This document shows, one piece after another, positions 6,382 through 7,164 of a DNA stretch of 7,164 nt (its first letter is position 1; every line of letters starts with the position of its first letter). The notes under the pieces were generated by a model. The model ran no database searches. It was not told the DNA's origin and was given only the letters and a program-made list of their open reading frames with translations. Both the position numbers and the translations under genes were made by a program. The DNA lies in NCBI GenBank assembly GCA_003531345.1, contig DQGZ01000120.1, forward strand, positions 1-7,164, in the 5' to 3' direction. This DNA comes from Alphaproteobacteria bacterium (GTDB lineage: Bacteria; Pseudomonadota; Alphaproteobacteria; Rickettsiales; UBA8987).

Positions 6382-6735
6382 ATGAAATACGATAAAAATA
6401 ATATATTCGCAAGGATGCTTCGCTCTGAGGTGCCTTGTTCAAAAATATATGAAGACCAGTTTTGCCTTGCCTTTCATGATATAAACCCAGCTGCAAATAC
6501 TCATGTTCTTGTAGTGCCGAAAATTGAGGCAACTTCATTCAATGATTTTGTGCATATCGCAAAACCTGAATTCGTTGCCAGTTTTTTTGTTTCTGTGCAG
6601 AAGGTTGCAAGCCAGCTAGGGCTAGAAGAGGACGGATACAGAGTGATTTTTAACCACGGTGCCAATGCCTCACAAACTGTTTTCCATTTTCATGTGCATA
6701 TCCTTGGCGGGGAGAGACTGAAAGGAATGAACTAG
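6382..6735 (+). CDS. hinT: HIT family protein, HinT-type nucleoside phosphoramidase
   Basis: The product has 117 residues and matches the HinT branch of the histidine triad family, which hydrolyses phosphoramidate bonds such as those of AMP-lysine adducts in the cytoplasm. The start MKYDKNNIFARMLRSEVPCS and YEDQFCLAFHDINPAANTHVL VVPK parallel the family start. The catalytic triad motif H-x-H-x-H-x-x is present as FHFHVHILGG near the C-terminus (about residues 101-110), preceded by the nucleotide-contact segment FNHGANASQTV. ATG at 6382 was chosen because it aligns with known HinT N-termini; a TTG at 6352 would add ten residues with no family match. No Shine-Dalgarno is seen. The gene starts 33 bases after fliW with no terminator between, so it is probably cotranscribed with the flagellar genes, although HinT has no known flagellar role. 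Its TAG overlaps the stop codon of the convergent gene. Confidence 0.92.
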   Translation: MKYDKNNIFARMLRSEVPCSKIYEDQFCLAFHDINPAANTHVLVVPKIEATSFNDFVHIAKPEFVASFFVSVQKVASQLGLEEDGYRVIFNHGANASQTVFHFHVHILGGERLKGMN

Positions 6736-7076
6736 CTTTTCTTGAATTCGTCAAATGCGGCAATGGCATCAGCGGCATACATCAGCGAAGGGCCGCCACC
6801 CATATAAACGCACATTCCCAAAACTTCTGCAACTTCTTCTCTAGTTGCGCCAAGTTTTGCTAAGGCCTTGGTGTGAAAGCCTATGCAGCCATCACAACGT
6901 GCGCCAACGCCAAGTGCAAGGGCTATAAGTTCCTTGGTTTTTTCGTCCAGAACACCAGTTTTGGTTGCAGCACCACTCATAGCGGAAAAGCCCTGCAGGG
7001 TTTCGGGTATAAGGCCACGCAGTTGTTTTATATTGCCAGAGATATTGGCGGTTATTTCAGAATAATTTTTTTGCAT
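6732..7076 (-). CDS. Carboxymuconolactone decarboxylase / AhpD-like family protein
   Basis: The product is a 114-residue all-helical protein of the CMD family (PF02627). The redox motif C-x-x-C-x-x-x-H is present as CDGCIGFH at residues 61-68, preceded by KTKELIALALGVGARC and followed by ALAKLGATREEVAEVLGMC, the typical CMD helical core with the 'GAT.EE' turn. In AhpD the two cysteines and the histidine reduce peroxide through a lipoyl partner, so a thiol peroxidase or related disulfide-reductase role is likely. The true substrate cannot be read from sequence. A third cysteine (89) is present. The predicted start ATG (7076-7074) has no clear Shine-Dalgarno. It is transcribed towards the flagellar genes, and its stop overlaps that of hinT. 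The palindrome at 7141-7164 lies 64 bases before the start codon and may control it. True carboxymuconolactone decarboxylase is less likely given the CxxC motif. Confidence 0.88.
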   Translation of the reverse strand: MQKNYSEITANISGNIKQLRGLIPETLQGFSAMSGAATKTGVLDEKTKELIALALGVGARCDGCIGFHTKALAKLGATREEVAEVLGMCVYMGGGPSLMYAADAIAAFDEFKKS

Positions 7077-7098
7077 AAATATTTTAGATAATCTTCTG

Positions 7099-7126
7099 AG
7101 AACACTATCTAGGGGAAAGGTTAATA
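7099..7126 (-). promoter_or_regulatory. Two-part repeated motif upstream of AhpD-like gene (copy 3 of 3)
   Basis: On the minus strand TATTAACCTTT (7126-7116) is followed after 7 bases by ATAGTGTTCT (7108-7099). The first block is identical to those before flgI and flgL; the second is close to ATAGTGTCT before flgL. Here it ends 22 bases before the start codon rather than touching it, which argues against a role limited to start-codon recognition and favours a DNA-binding or transcriptional role. Confidence 0.4.
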
Positions 7127-7140
7127 AAAATATGTTAATG

Positions 7141-7164
7141 TTATATTAGAATATTCTAATATAA
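7141..7164. promoter_or_regulatory. Perfect 24-base palindrome, candidate operator
   Basis: The two 12-base halves, TTATATTAGAAT and its exact reverse complement ATTCTAATATAA, meet with no spacer. The dyad reaches the last base of the window, so it may extend further. On the minus strand a -10-like TATAAC lies at its edge (7145-7140), so a bound dimer could occlude a promoter for the AhpD-like gene. Perfect AT-rich dyads over promoters are typical of winged-helix dimer repressors such as ArsR/BigR, MarR or PerR-like proteins, many of which control redox genes. The symmetry is certain and the function is inferred. A MITE end or a terminator stem is possible but less likely, because there is no GC-rich stem and no T tail. 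Confidence 0.55.

Noticed and set aside
6873..7091. Two + strand frames over the AhpD-like gene
   Set aside because: The minus strand encodes a complete CMD protein with its CxxCxxxH motif; the + frames have no family features.

Overview
The window is the late part of a flagellar assembly locus from a fairly AT-rich Gram-negative bacterium. The P-ring gene flgI requires an outer membrane. A stand-alone FlgJ rod-binding domain without a muramidase, together with the style of FlgK and FlgL, is most reminiscent of an alphaproteobacterium. That placement is inference from protein style, not a phylogenetic result. Several genes have poor or no Shine-Dalgarno sequences.

Layout. Bases 1-186 are upstream DNA holding an excellent sigma-54 promoter (125-140) and, about 100 bases before the predicted transcript start, a perfect small dyad (41-55) where an enhancer-binding activator could sit. 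Then follow six tightly packed flagellar genes on the + strand: flgI (P-ring), a flgJ-type rod-binding gene, a flgN-like chaperone gene, flgK (HAP1, unusually long), flgL (HAP3) and fliW (flagellin-binding assembly factor). Gaps and overlaps range from a 20-base overlap to a 29-base gap. A HinT-type HIT gene follows fliW on the same strand. A convergent gene for a small AhpD-like CxxC protein closes the window, and its stop codon overlaps that of hinT. Upstream of it, at the right edge, lies a perfect 24-base palindrome.

How the genes work together. FlgI forms the periplasmic bushing around the rod. The FlgJ-type protein helps the rod polymerise. FlgN guards the two hook-filament junction proteins FlgK and FlgL before export. 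FliW is known in other phyla to hold flagellin and to antagonise CsrA. The order flgN-flgK-flgL-fliW resembles the Bacillus subtilis locus, but no csrA follows here.

Most notable observations: an eight-G tract inside fliW where gain or loss of one base would truncate the protein before its conserved C-terminus; an identical 11-base motif, followed by a second similar block, upstream of flgI, flgL and the AhpD-like gene; a phage-structural-protein-like or hook-IN-like insertion in a 920-residue FlgK; and the right-edge palindrome. No mobile element, CRISPR array, tRNA or rRNA was seen.
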